NCBI GenBank assembly: GCA_937873665.1
Contig: CALMYW010000393.1
Coordinates: 62,001 to 126,000, forward strand
From: an uncultured Sphingorhabdus sp.
Lineage (GTDB): Bacteria > Pseudomonadota > Alphaproteobacteria > Sphingomonadales > Sphingomonadaceae
Length of the DNA stretch: 64,000 nucleotides
Direction: 5' to 3'
The notes below the pieces were generated by a model, which had not been told where the DNA came from, searched no databases, and saw only the letters and a list, made by a program, of their open reading frames with translations. The position numbers and the translations under genes are program-made. This document shows, piece after piece, positions 56,835 through 64,000 of this stretch; position 1 is the stretch's first letter, and every line of letters begins with the position of its first letter.

Positions 56835-57776
56835 CTATACCCTGAGCGACGTTAGCAGAAGGTGAATATCATCAGGCAATCTGCTTTCGAAACCCAGCTT
56901 TTCACCGGTAATGGGATGAATAAACCCCAGTGACACCGCGTGCAAGGCTTGTCGGTCGAAATAGGACTGATTTGGTCCAAATTTAAATGCTTTTCGTCGA
57001 TTATTATAAGTGGAATCTCCAACCAATGGGTGGCCGATATGTGCCATATGGACGCGGACCTGATGCGTGCGTCCGGTTTCCAGGCGGCATTCGACCAGCG
57101 ATGCATCCTTGAACTGCTCAATTGTGCGGTAATGGGTGACGGCGTGTTTGCCCTTGCCTTCAGGCAGGACAGCCATTTTCTTGCGATTGGTGGTCGAACG
57201 ACCGATTTGGGTGCGGATTGTTCCGCCTGCGGGGGAGGGCTGGCCGACGACCACCGCAAGATAACGACGTTCGATGTCGTGGGTAGCGAAGAGCTTTGCC
57301 AAGCCTTCATGTGCGGCATCGGATTTGGCAACGACCAGCAGCCCCGAAGTATCTCGGTCGATGCGATGGACAATTCCCGGGCGCTGAACCCCGCCTATTC
57401 CGGACAATTTGCCTTTGCAGTGGTGGAGCAGGGCATTCACCAATGTGCCGTCGGCATGGCCTGCCGCCGGATGCACTACAAGCCCGGCGGGCTTGTTGAC
57501 AATGATCAGATGTTCGTCCTCGAACACAATGTCGAGTTCGATGTCTTGCGGTGCTGCCTTGTCTGGAACAGGAGCAGGAACGGTGAGGGTAAAAGCCTGG
57601 CCCTGATGACGCTTGCTGGATGGATCCGACACGGCTTGACCTGCGATTTGAAGCGCGTCAGCTTCCAGCAACGCCTGAATACGGGCGCGTGACAGCGAGG
57701 GAATTGCTTCCGCCAGAGCGCGGTCCAAACGTCCCGGGCCCAAAATGCCGCTATGCGTGACTTCTTGCCCCTCCAT
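56835..57776 (-). CDS. rluD: 23S rRNA pseudouridine synthase, RluD family
   Basis: A 313-residue enzyme. The N-terminal S4 RNA-binding domain covers about residues 14-75 (RLDRALAEAIPSLSRARIQA). The catalytic motif is PGIVHRIDRDTSGLLVVAKS with the essential Asp. Other family blocks are EDEHLIIVNKPAGLVVHPAA, GRTHQVRVHMAHIGHPLVGD and QALHAVSLGFIHPITGE. It modifies the decoding-linked helix 69 region of 23S rRNA in related bacteria. It lies just upstream of rpoH and is divergent from chpT across 140 bases. Confidence 0.93.
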   Translation of the reverse strand: MEGQEVTHSGILGPGRLDRALAEAIPSLSRARIQALLEADALQIAGQAVSDPSSKRHQGQAFTLTVPAPVPDKAAPQDIELDIVFEDEHLIIVNKPAGLVVHPAAGHADGTLVNALLHHCKGKLSGIGGVQRPGIVHRIDRDTSGLLVVAKSDAAHEGLAKLFATHDIERRYLAVVVGQPSPAGGTIRTQIGRSTTNRKKMAVLPEGKGKHAVTHYRTIEQFKDASLVECRLETGRTHQVRVHMAHIGHPLVGDSTYNNRRKAFKFGPNQSYFDRQALHAVSLGFIHPITGEKLGFESRLPDDIHLLLTSLRV

Positions 57777-57916
57777 GGCCCGAATGTGGGGGCATTTTGT
57801 TGTTTATCAAGCATGGTTTGCCGATTTTGCGGATGTAACCGCGATTGAAGGGTTGAAACGGCATTGCACTGCGTTCATTGCACTGACGTCATGACCAACA
57901 GGGGACCCGGCTGACC

Positions 57917-58555
57917 ATGTCCGACAATGATATCGACCTTGCTGCATTGCTGTGCTCGCGGCTATGCCACGACTTGCTCAGTCCGGTAGGGGCCATGAAC
58001 AATGGCTTGGAACTTCTTGCGGATGAACATGATCCGGAAATGCGGAAACGCTGTATGGATTTGCTGGCTGAAAGCGCGAAATCAGCAGCCGACAAACTGA
58101 AGTTTTTTCGCCTCGCATTCGGCGCAGCGGGCGGTTTTGGCAGTGAAGTGGACCCGATGGAGGCCAAAGCGGTCATTGAACCGCTTGTCACCAGCGATGG
58201 GCGCACGACCTTGCACTGGGGCGTACCGGCGGGCTTGATGCCCAAAAAGGCGGTGAAGGTTCTGTTGAACCTGGTGCTGATTGCCAAAGATACGCTGGTT
58301 CGAGGTGGCGAACTCCATGTGGGCGCCGAAGCACGCGAAGGTGAGCAGGAAATCGTCATTCGCGCAACCGGGCCGCGGATAATCATGGATCAGTCAGTGC
58401 GTGACGCGCTTTCCGGCGAGTTGACCGAAAGCCAGATTGACTCTCGAACTGCTGCTGCCTGGATGGTTCGCGGGCTTTGTGCGGCCAATGGCGGGCTGGT
58501 GCAAATTGCAGGGCCGGATGACACACAAATTGTTATCGGAGCACTTGTTCGCTGA
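57917..58555 (+). CDS. chpT: Histidine phosphotransferase ChpT
   Basis: A 212-residue protein. The phospho-accepting histidine is His18 in LLCSRLCHDLLSPVGAMNNG, followed by an ELLADEH helix. The C-terminal part is a degenerate ATPase-like domain (KAVKVLLNLVLIAKDTLVRG, AWMVRGLCAANGGLVQI). In Caulobacter ChpT passes phosphate from CckA to CtrA and CpdR. A missing ATP-binding signature agrees with a transfer, not kinase, role. It precedes cheA by 83 bases, an unusual neighbour for this cell-cycle protein. Confidence 0.92.
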   Translation: MSDNDIDLAALLCSRLCHDLLSPVGAMNNGLELLADEHDPEMRKRCMDLLAESAKSAADKLKFFRLAFGAAGGFGSEVDPMEAKAVIEPLVTSDGRTTLHWGVPAGLMPKKAVKVLLNLVLIAKDTLVRGGELHVGAEAREGEQEIVIRATGPRIIMDQSVRDALSGELTESQIDSRTAAAWMVRGLCAANGGLVQIAGPDDTQIVIGALVR

Positions 58556-58638
58556 CGCCACATAAGGTGCCAGCGTAAAGCCCTTTTTAACCAAGATTGC
58601 CCCATAAGACGTCCTGTTGATTTATTGGGGCGCCTGAA

Positions 58639-61032
58639 ATGGATGATCTGCGCGAAGAATTTATCGCGGAAACCCGGGAAACCTTGGAAATTCTTGCCGG
58701 ACAGTTGGTCCAGTGGGAGAAAACGCCCGATGATCTGGGGCTGATCGACAGCGCCTTTCGCTTCGTTCACACGGTAAAGGGGAGCTGCGGCTTTCTGGAC
58801 CTGCCTCGTTTGTTGCGGCTTAGTCATGCGGCCGAAGATGTTTTGAGCCACGCCCGCGATGGCCGAATAACCGTATGTCCTGAACTGGTGTCAGCTACTT
58901 TGGCGGTAATCGACCGGATTGCGGCCTTGACCGATGCACTCGAAACGGGTGAATCGGTTTTTGACAATGATCCCGACCTTATTTCGGCGATGATTGCGTT
59001 TTTGCCTTCTGAGGCTGATGCGCATGATTCAGTGTCAGTGCCCGCCGCTGATGATGTCAAAGATGAAAATCTAACGGTTATTGACGACACCATAAGTCGC
59101 AACAAGAACCGGACTGTTCGCGTCTCGTTAAACTTGCTCGACAAGCTGATGAACGGAGTGTCCGATCTTGTGCTTGCACGCAATGAGGTGTCTCGCCAGC
59201 TCCGCAGATATGGCGCATCGACCGAAATCGATCATGCCTTCGGTCGCCTTTCGACAACCGTCGCGGAAATGCGCGATGCCATCGGAATGATGCGTATGCA
59301 GCATATCGACCGGTTGTTTTCCTCCCTGCCACGATTGTTACGCGACATCTGCATTGATCTCGACAAGCAAATTGAGCTGACCGTCGAAGGCAGCGAAGTT
59401 GAAGTCGACCGGGAGATGGTCGAGGCACTGCGCGATCCGTTGACCCACATTTTGCGCAATTCAGCCGACCACGGGATAGAAAGCGCCGAGGAGCGGCGTG
59501 CTGCTGGCAAAGACCCGGTCGGCCATATCCATGTTATTGCCCGCCAGTCGGGCAACCAGATTCTGGTCGAGATCAGCGATGACGGCCGCGGCATTGATTT
59601 GGAAAAATTGGGCCAGAAGGCGATTGCGCGGAAATTGTTGACGGCCAGCCAGTGGCAAAAAATGTCTGACCGCGCCAAACTTGATACGATTTTTGCGCCT
59701 GGACTTTCCACTGCCGACGCAGTGACAGCCATTTCCGGACGCGGCGTGGGTATGGATGTGGTTCGCAACAATATGCATGCGATTGGTGGAACCATCGATC
59801 TTGAAAACCATGAGGGGCATGGTTTGAAGATTACTTTGCGCCTGCCGCTGACCCTGTCGATCATTGCGGGTCTCTCCCTTCGGGCGGGTGGGCAATTGTT
59901 CGGGATTTCCCGGTCTTCTGTGGTGGAAATCATTTCAGTCTCCAACCGTAATGTAGAAATCGAACATATCGGCGAAATGCCCATTGCCAAAGTGCGCGGC
60001 GAACGTCTGGCTTATGCAAAGCTGGAAGAATTGCTGGACCTTGCAGAAACTGAATGCAGCCAGGGGATGGCGCGCACGCTGGTGATTATTCGCCCTGCGG
60101 TCGGTGCGACCTTCGCGCTGGATGTAGAGGCAGTCGTTGATAATGAGGAACTGGTGGTCAAGCCGGGTGCCCCGCTCATCATGGCAACCGGGCTATATGC
60201 CGGTACGACGCTTCCCGACAATGGTCGCCCCATGCTGTTGCTCGACGCCAGTGGTTTGGCCGCTACGATCGGTATCGAAGAGGATATATTCGACCGCCAA
60301 TCGGAACGGCAGGATTCGACACATCTCGAAAAACGACAACTGGATTCTGGTTTGTTGTTCGAAACGATGGATGGTTCGATCCGGGCGATCCGTCTGGCCG
60401 CCGTTGAGCGGATGGAGGATTTCGAACGCACAGCGTTTCACGAAGTGGGCGGGCGTCTATGTATTTCGGCGAACGAAACGCTAATCGATGTCTATGGCCT
60501 GGACCAGATTCCTGACGAAGGGCATGTGAAACTTCTGCGCCTTTCCGATGGGACGAGCACAGTATTCCTGGCTGTCGCGGATGTGATCGATATTTTTGCA
60601 ATCGATGCAGAGGTTGCGCCCTCGCTTAATCCGGAGATCTATGAAGGCATCGTGCATGTGGATGGCCGGCCGATCGAACTGCTCAGTAGCTACAGCTTTT
60701 TCGAACTGAAATCTGGCGAAGTCAGGGCTCATGCATCCCAAAGGCCATTGTGCTTTATCAGTGCCCATCAAGAAGATGGTTGGGAGCATAGGGTTCTGGC
60801 ACCGCTTCTTAGGGCATCCGGTTATGATGTGACATTCGATGAACATCAAAGGCCTTCGGCGTCGGTTGTCCTTTCGCTCGACGCCGGCACCGACAATTTG
60901 GTTGGTGATAGCCGCCTCGTTAAATTACGGGACAGTCTGCGCTCGAGTGAAGACGGGCGAGATTCCATTTATCGCTATGATCGTGCGGCACTGCTTTCTG
61001 CGGTTAGTGCAAAAATTGCGGGGGGTGTGTGA
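58639..61032 (+). CDS. cheA: Chemotaxis histidine kinase CheA, with extra C-terminal domains
   Basis: A 797-residue protein. Order: HPt domain (residues 1-115) with His44 in FRFVHTVKGSCGFL; a short linker with no obvious P2 domain; dimerisation helices from about 155 (TVRVSLNLLDKLMNGVSDLV); an ATPase with HILRNSADHGIE (N box), ISDDGRGID (G1) and ISGRGVGMDVVRNN (G2); a CheW-like domain at about 400-530. Beyond this are a second CheW-like part (560-690) and a receiver-like tail (RPLCFISAHQEDGWEHRVLA, GYDVTFDEHQRPSASVVLSL) that lacks a phospho-acceptor Asp. It heads the che operon. Confidence 0.94.
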   Translation: MDDLREEFIAETRETLEILAGQLVQWEKTPDDLGLIDSAFRFVHTVKGSCGFLDLPRLLRLSHAAEDVLSHARDGRITVCPELVSATLAVIDRIAALTDALETGESVFDNDPDLISAMIAFLPSEADAHDSVSVPAADDVKDENLTVIDDTISRNKNRTVRVSLNLLDKLMNGVSDLVLARNEVSRQLRRYGASTEIDHAFGRLSTTVAEMRDAIGMMRMQHIDRLFSSLPRLLRDICIDLDKQIELTVEGSEVEVDREMVEALRDPLTHILRNSADHGIESAEERRAAGKDPVGHIHVIARQSGNQILVEISDDGRGIDLEKLGQKAIARKLLTASQWQKMSDRAKLDTIFAPGLSTADAVTAISGRGVGMDVVRNNMHAIGGTIDLENHEGHGLKITLRLPLTLSIIAGLSLRAGGQLFGISRSSVVEIISVSNRNVEIEHIGEMPIAKVRGERLAYAKLEELLDLAETECSQGMARTLVIIRPAVGATFALDVEAVVDNEELVVKPGAPLIMATGLYAGTTLPDNGRPMLLLDASGLAATIGIEEDIFDRQSERQDSTHLEKRQLDSGLLFETMDGSIRAIRLAAVERMEDFERTAFHEVGGRLCISANETLIDVYGLDQIPDEGHVKLLRLSDGTSTVFLAVADVIDIFAIDAEVAPSLNPEIYEGIVHVDGRPIELLSSYSFFELKSGEVRAHASQRPLCFISAHQEDGWEHRVLAPLLRASGYDVTFDEHQRPSASVVLSLDAGTDNLVGDSRLVKLRDSLRSSEDGRDSIYRYDRAALLSAVSAKIAGGV

Positions 61033-61033
61033 A

Positions 61034-61468
61034 ATGACCAAGCTATTTTTGATCGCAGAAATTGCCGGCACGTCTATCGCAATTTGCAGCGACGTGATCG
61101 AGTCCGTTGTGACGATCGGCGATGTGGTCGATGTGCCGCGCAGTGACCCCGTTATTGCGGGCCTGTTCGCGCTACGCAGCCGCGTGTTGACCTTGATTGA
61201 CTGTCAGTATCGGGTGACGGGCCAACGCAAAGCTGTTGAGCATAAGGGACTTGCGGTTGTCGCTTCGATCGGTGGACACAATTTCGGCCTGATGGTTGAC
61301 AGGGTCCGAGATGTTGTTTCGGTCGCGGACGACGCCTTGGTCCAAGCTGCAAAACTCGACCGCAAATGGCGCGACCTGGTAAGTGAGCTCGTTGAAATCG
61401 ATGGCAAATTGCACATGGTCGTCGATCCGGAGCGGTTGGTTGCCATCGATGATCGCATGGCGGCTTGA
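61034..61468 (+). CDS. cheW: Chemotaxis coupling protein CheW
   Basis: A 144-residue CheW domain protein that links receptors to CheA. Family blocks: IAEIAGTSIAICSDVIESVV, IAGLFALRSRVLTLIDCQYR (the conserved LRG-like turn), FGLMVDRVRDVVSVADDALV and DGKLHMVVDPERLV. The start ATG at 61034 is one base after the cheA stop, showing tight coupling. A longer frame to 60839 lies inside cheA and is rejected. A 99-base gap with a CtrA-like box separates it from cheY. Confidence 0.92.
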   Translation: MTKLFLIAEIAGTSIAICSDVIESVVTIGDVVDVPRSDPVIAGLFALRSRVLTLIDCQYRVTGQRKAVEHKGLAVVASIGGHNFGLMVDRVRDVVSVADDALVQAAKLDRKWRDLVSELVEIDGKLHMVVDPERLVAIDDRMAA

Positions 61469-61505
61469 ACTTGGGCATCGATTTTTGTTGCCGGATGCCC
61501 TGGAA

Positions 61506-61521
61506 TTAACCGGTCACTAAC
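61506..61521 (+). promoter_or_regulatory. CtrA-like box before cheY
   Basis: TTAA, seven bases, CTAAC differs from the CtrA consensus TTAA-N7-TTAAC by one base. It lies 46 bases before the cheY start, in the largest gap of the che operon. Recognition by CtrA is inference. Confidence 0.4.
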
Positions 61522-61567
61522 AGCCTGGCACTAGATTTGGTTCAATATGGACCAAGGAGCATCCGCA

Positions 61568-61930
61568 ATGAAAACCTGCCTGATTGTCGATGACAGCAAA
61601 GTCATACGGAAGGTGGCTCGCCACATATTGGAAACATTGGAATTTCAGGTGAACGAGGCTGCCGACGGAAATGAGGCGCTCGATCAATGTGCCAGTCGCC
61701 AGCCCGACGTCATCCTGCTCGACTGGAATATGCCGATTATGAGCGGGATGGACTTTTTGCGCGCATATCGCGCTTCCACAGCCGCTTCCGCCAAGGTGAT
61801 ATTCTGCACGACAGAAAATGGCATCGGGCATATCCAGGCAGCGATCGAAGCGGGGGCGGACGAATATGTCATGAAACCGTTCGATCGCGAAACTCTGGAA
61901 ACCAAATTGCAGATGGTGGGATGTATCTGA
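61568..61930 (+). CDS. cheY: Chemotaxis response regulator CheY
   Basis: A 120-residue single receiver domain. The acidic pair is VDD at residues 7-9, the phospho-acceptor Asp52 in VILLDWNMPIMSGMDF, the Thr in IFCTTENG and the Lys in YVMKPFDRETLE. No output domain follows, as expected for CheY. AGGAG eight bases before ATG 61568 fixes the start; a 61547 start adds seven non-conserved residues. It should signal to the flagellar switch. It is 10 bases from cheB. Confidence 0.93.
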   Translation: MKTCLIVDDSKVIRKVARHILETLEFQVNEAADGNEALDQCASRQPDVILLDWNMPIMSGMDFLRAYRASTAASAKVIFCTTENGIGHIQAAIEAGADEYVMKPFDRETLETKLQMVGCI

Positions 61931-61940
61931 ACCACTGATC

Positions 61941-63029
61941 ATGCGCGTGTCTTCCGGCCTTGCAACTCCGCCTCAGGAACAAAGCGATCGTCCGATAAGG
62001 GTACTGCTTGTCGACGACAGCAATGTTGTGCGTTCGATTTTTGCGCGGATGTTGAGCGACAGCGGAGAGATCGAGGTTGTCGGCGAAGCTGGAAACAGCG
62101 AAGAAGCGTTGAAGCTGCTCAAAACTGTGCGGCCCGACATCATCCTCCTTGATATCGAAATGCCCGAACGGTCGGGCCTGGATGCGCTGCCCGACATATT
62201 GGATGCCGCCGGTGGAGGCAGAGTGCTGGTGGTATCGTCCTTCGTTGAAGAGAACGGCCCCGCGGCAATAAGAGCGCTCGAGCTCGGTGCTTGTGATACG
62301 CTTTCAAAGCCCGGTCGCTTCGGCTTTGCCGGTCGATTCCCGGAACTGCTTGTCGAAAAGGTTGTTCGCTTAGGGAGCTCATCCAGACTGGTTGCGCGGA
62401 AGAATGCGGCGCCTGAAAATGCCATTCCGATTTCGGATAGTAAATTTGAGATACCGGTGCCGGATTGTATCGCGATTGGTGCATCTACGGGCGGGATACC
62501 GGTTATTTACGAAATCGTTCGTAACCTGCCGGCTGAGTTGCATTGTCCGGTGTTCATCGCGCAGCATCTGCCCGACGCATTTATGGAGTTTTTTGCACGC
62601 CAGCTTTCGGCTCATACTGATCGCACGGTTTGCGTGCCAAAACCGGGAATGGAAATCTCTGAGCGCACAATCTATGTTTCACCAGGAAGCGCGCATTTGA
62701 CTTGTGCGCAAAACGGTCGTCGCCGCAAAATTGAGCATCTCGATTATTATCCGAGCAGTCGGTATAGCCCGTCTGTCGACGCTCTGTTCGAATCGGTTGC
62801 GCAGGTTTACGGTTCGGGTGCTCTGGCGATCGTTTTGAGCGGCATGGGGAATGATGGCGCTGCGGGCGCTGTTCGTCTTTCTGCTGCTGGTGCCAATGTC
62901 ATCGTACAAGACGCCGAAAGCTCCGTGGTCTGGGGAATGCCTGGAGCCGTTGCCAAGGCAGGGCTTGCCGATGCAATATTGCCGCCGCCACTCATGTCCC
63001 GATTGCTCGCCAGAGCGGTACAGCAATGA
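61941..63029 (+). CDS. cheB: Protein-glutamate methylesterase CheB
   Basis: A 362-residue two-domain enzyme. The receiver has VDDS at 24-27 and phospho-acceptor Asp71 in IILLDIEMPERSGLD. A linker leads to the methylesterase domain with catalytic Ser in IAIGASTGGIPVIYEI, His in FIAQHLPDAFMEFFA and Asp in VLSGMGNDGAAGAVR. It removes methyl groups from chemoreceptors for adaptation. Its stop overlaps the cheR start by four bases (63026-63029), coupling the two opposing enzymes. Confidence 0.95.
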   Translation: MRVSSGLATPPQEQSDRPIRVLLVDDSNVVRSIFARMLSDSGEIEVVGEAGNSEEALKLLKTVRPDIILLDIEMPERSGLDALPDILDAAGGGRVLVVSSFVEENGPAAIRALELGACDTLSKPGRFGFAGRFPELLVEKVVRLGSSSRLVARKNAAPENAIPISDSKFEIPVPDCIAIGASTGGIPVIYEIVRNLPAELHCPVFIAQHLPDAFMEFFARQLSAHTDRTVCVPKPGMEISERTIYVSPGSAHLTCAQNGRRRKIEHLDYYPSSRYSPSVDALFESVAQVYGSGALAIVLSGMGNDGAAGAVRLSAAGANVIVQDAESSVVWGMPGAVAKAGLADAILPPPLMSRLLARAVQQ

Positions 63030-63892
63030 CCGAGGGTCAAATCGCGCGCGCGCATCGCAAGCTTTCCGAATTGCTCGCGCGGGAGACCGGCCAACAATTG
63101 TTAGCAAACCGGCACTGGCGCGTAGAGATGGCGCTGAAGCCGATACTGCGAAAGCATTCCATCCCTGATATCGATATGCTGGCCACGATCCTTGATGGTG
63201 GAGGCGAACCAGAACTTCTCAAGGAATGCATGGAATCCATGGTCAACAATGAAACCTGCTTCTTCCGCGACCAGGCGAACTTTGCGCTGCTGACCGGACC
63301 GGTAATGGATTCGCTGCGTGCAGCAAGGGCGAATACAAAGCGTTTGCGGATATGGTCGGCGGCCTGCTCGACAGGGCAAGAGCCCCATTCGCTTGCCATG
63401 TCATTTCTCGAAAATGCCGAGAAATGGCGCGGTTGGAACATCCAGATTCTGGCGACTGATATTTCGACAACTGCTTTGGCCAAGGCACGCAAGGGCCAAT
63501 ATTCACAGTTTGAGATTCAGCGCGGCCTTCCGGTAATGCTGATGCTTAAATATTTCGACCAGGTTGACGGTGATTGGGTGGCAAAGCCTGAAGTCCGCAA
63601 AATGGTCACTTTTGCACAGCATAATCAGCTCGATAGCCCTCGCCATATGGGGCAGTTCGACCTCATACTTTGTCGCAACATGCTGATGTATCTCTGCGAT
63701 GATAAAAGGCGTGAGGTTTTGGAGCAACTCGCATCGGCGTTGACTGCCGATGGCATATTGATGTTGGGTGCCGCCGAGACCGTTATAGGCCAAACGGAGA
63801 AATTCGTGGCGTCGCGCGAATTTCGCGGTTTCTATCAGCGAACGGTTTCAGGCAATGTTGCCGCGACCGGCCAGCAACGCCTCGCTATCTAA
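63026..63892 (+). CDS. cheR: Chemotaxis protein methyltransferase CheR
   Basis: A 288-residue SAM-dependent methylase. The N-terminal helical part (DMLATILDGGGEPELLKECM, ESMVNNETCFFRDQANF) precedes the SAM-binding domain (LRIWSAACSTGQEPHSLAMS, WNIQILATDISTTALAKARK). The motif FDLILCRNMLMYLCDDKRRE follows. It methylates glutamates of chemoreceptors. It is the last che gene of the run; no receptor gene is seen in the 108 bases left in the window. Confidence 0.95.
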   Translation: MTEGQIARAHRKLSELLARETGQQLLANRHWRVEMALKPILRKHSIPDIDMLATILDGGGEPELLKECMESMVNNETCFFRDQANFALLTGPVMDSLRAARANTKRLRIWSAACSTGQEPHSLAMSFLENAEKWRGWNIQILATDISTTALAKARKGQYSQFEIQRGLPVMLMLKYFDQVDGDWVAKPEVRKMVTFAQHNQLDSPRHMGQFDLILCRNMLMYLCDDKRREVLEQLASALTADGILMLGAAETVIGQTEKFVASREFRGFYQRTVSGNVAATGQQRLAI

Positions 63893-64000
63893 GCAGGCTT
63901 TGCATTGAAGCACTTGCAGCCTATTAAAGCCGAATGATCTGGTATCCATCACCAAATTTCGGCGAGCGAACGCTTCCAATTACGATGCTCGTTCTGCACT

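Noticed and set aside
63893..64000. A further gene at the window end
   Set aside because: The 108 bases show no convincing start or stop with family similarity; the rest lies beyond the window.

Overview
The window looks like chromosomal DNA of an alphaproteobacterium, most likely a member of the Sphingomonadales (Sphingomonadaceae). The reasons are gene content and order: a ptsH / EIIA / rapZ / hprK / chvG / chvI block divergent from pckA, a very short HprK, a ChpT-type phosphotransferase, an Oar-like TonB-dependent receptor with a carboxypeptidase-like N-terminal domain, two-subunit KorAB, and high-GC intergenic palindromes of types common in sphingomonads. The genus cannot be fixed from the sequence. 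There is no phage, transposase, integrase, CRISPR array or rRNA. One tRNA-Leu(UAG) is present. Genes are packed tightly and no gene-free stretch exceeds 300 bases. The longest gaps are 51288-51546, 48990-49239 and 33501-33740.

Layout. 1-3132: the 5' part of icd, then a GntR regulator with an N-acyl-D-amino-acid deacylase. 3223-6139: phosphatidylethanolamine synthesis (psd, pssA) and rmuC. 6146-11348: a leftward regulatory superoperon (chvI, chvG, hprK, rapZ, EIIA-Man, ptsH, a TrmH-type methylase), divergent from pckA (11537). 13178-22198: small conserved proteins, an NfeD/SPFH pair, a CitE-like lyase, an M28 peptidase, guaB, an rsmB-like methylase and a TPR protein, closed by a large palindromic repeat. 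22317-31954: rppH, an HSL-type esterase, korAB, a YdjM-like membrane protein, photolyase, an SDR, purF and hisI. 31951-36469: a lipoprotein and a striking set made of a Sel1-SPOR protein, a ParA-like ATPase, a ribbon-helix-helix protein and a TPR-SPOR protein. 36506-39799: pyrB with a degenerate pyrC', an AT-rich nuclease-fold gene, and ruvX. 39935-47200: a DUF3089 hydrolase, gatCAB (split by a repeat-derived mini-ORF), and a three-gene exported operon with an M48 protease. 47308-51287: tRNA-Leu, tig, clpP, clpX. 51547-57776: the Oar-like receptor, mtgA, rpoH, rluD. 57917-63892: chpT followed by cheA-cheW-cheY-cheB-cheR. The last 108 bases (63893-64000) show no supportable gene.

How the parts fit. 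Several units are regulatory: a PTS-like phosphorelay (HPr, EIIA, HprK, RapZ) joined to the ChvGI two-component system beside pckA; RpoH with a textbook heat-shock promoter before clpP; and a ChpT phosphotransferase upstream of a compact chemotaxis operon that has a CtrA-like box before cheY. The least explained unit is the ParA / RHH / double-SPOR cluster, which also has a CtrA-like box. It is the best candidate here for an undescribed cell-organisation system.
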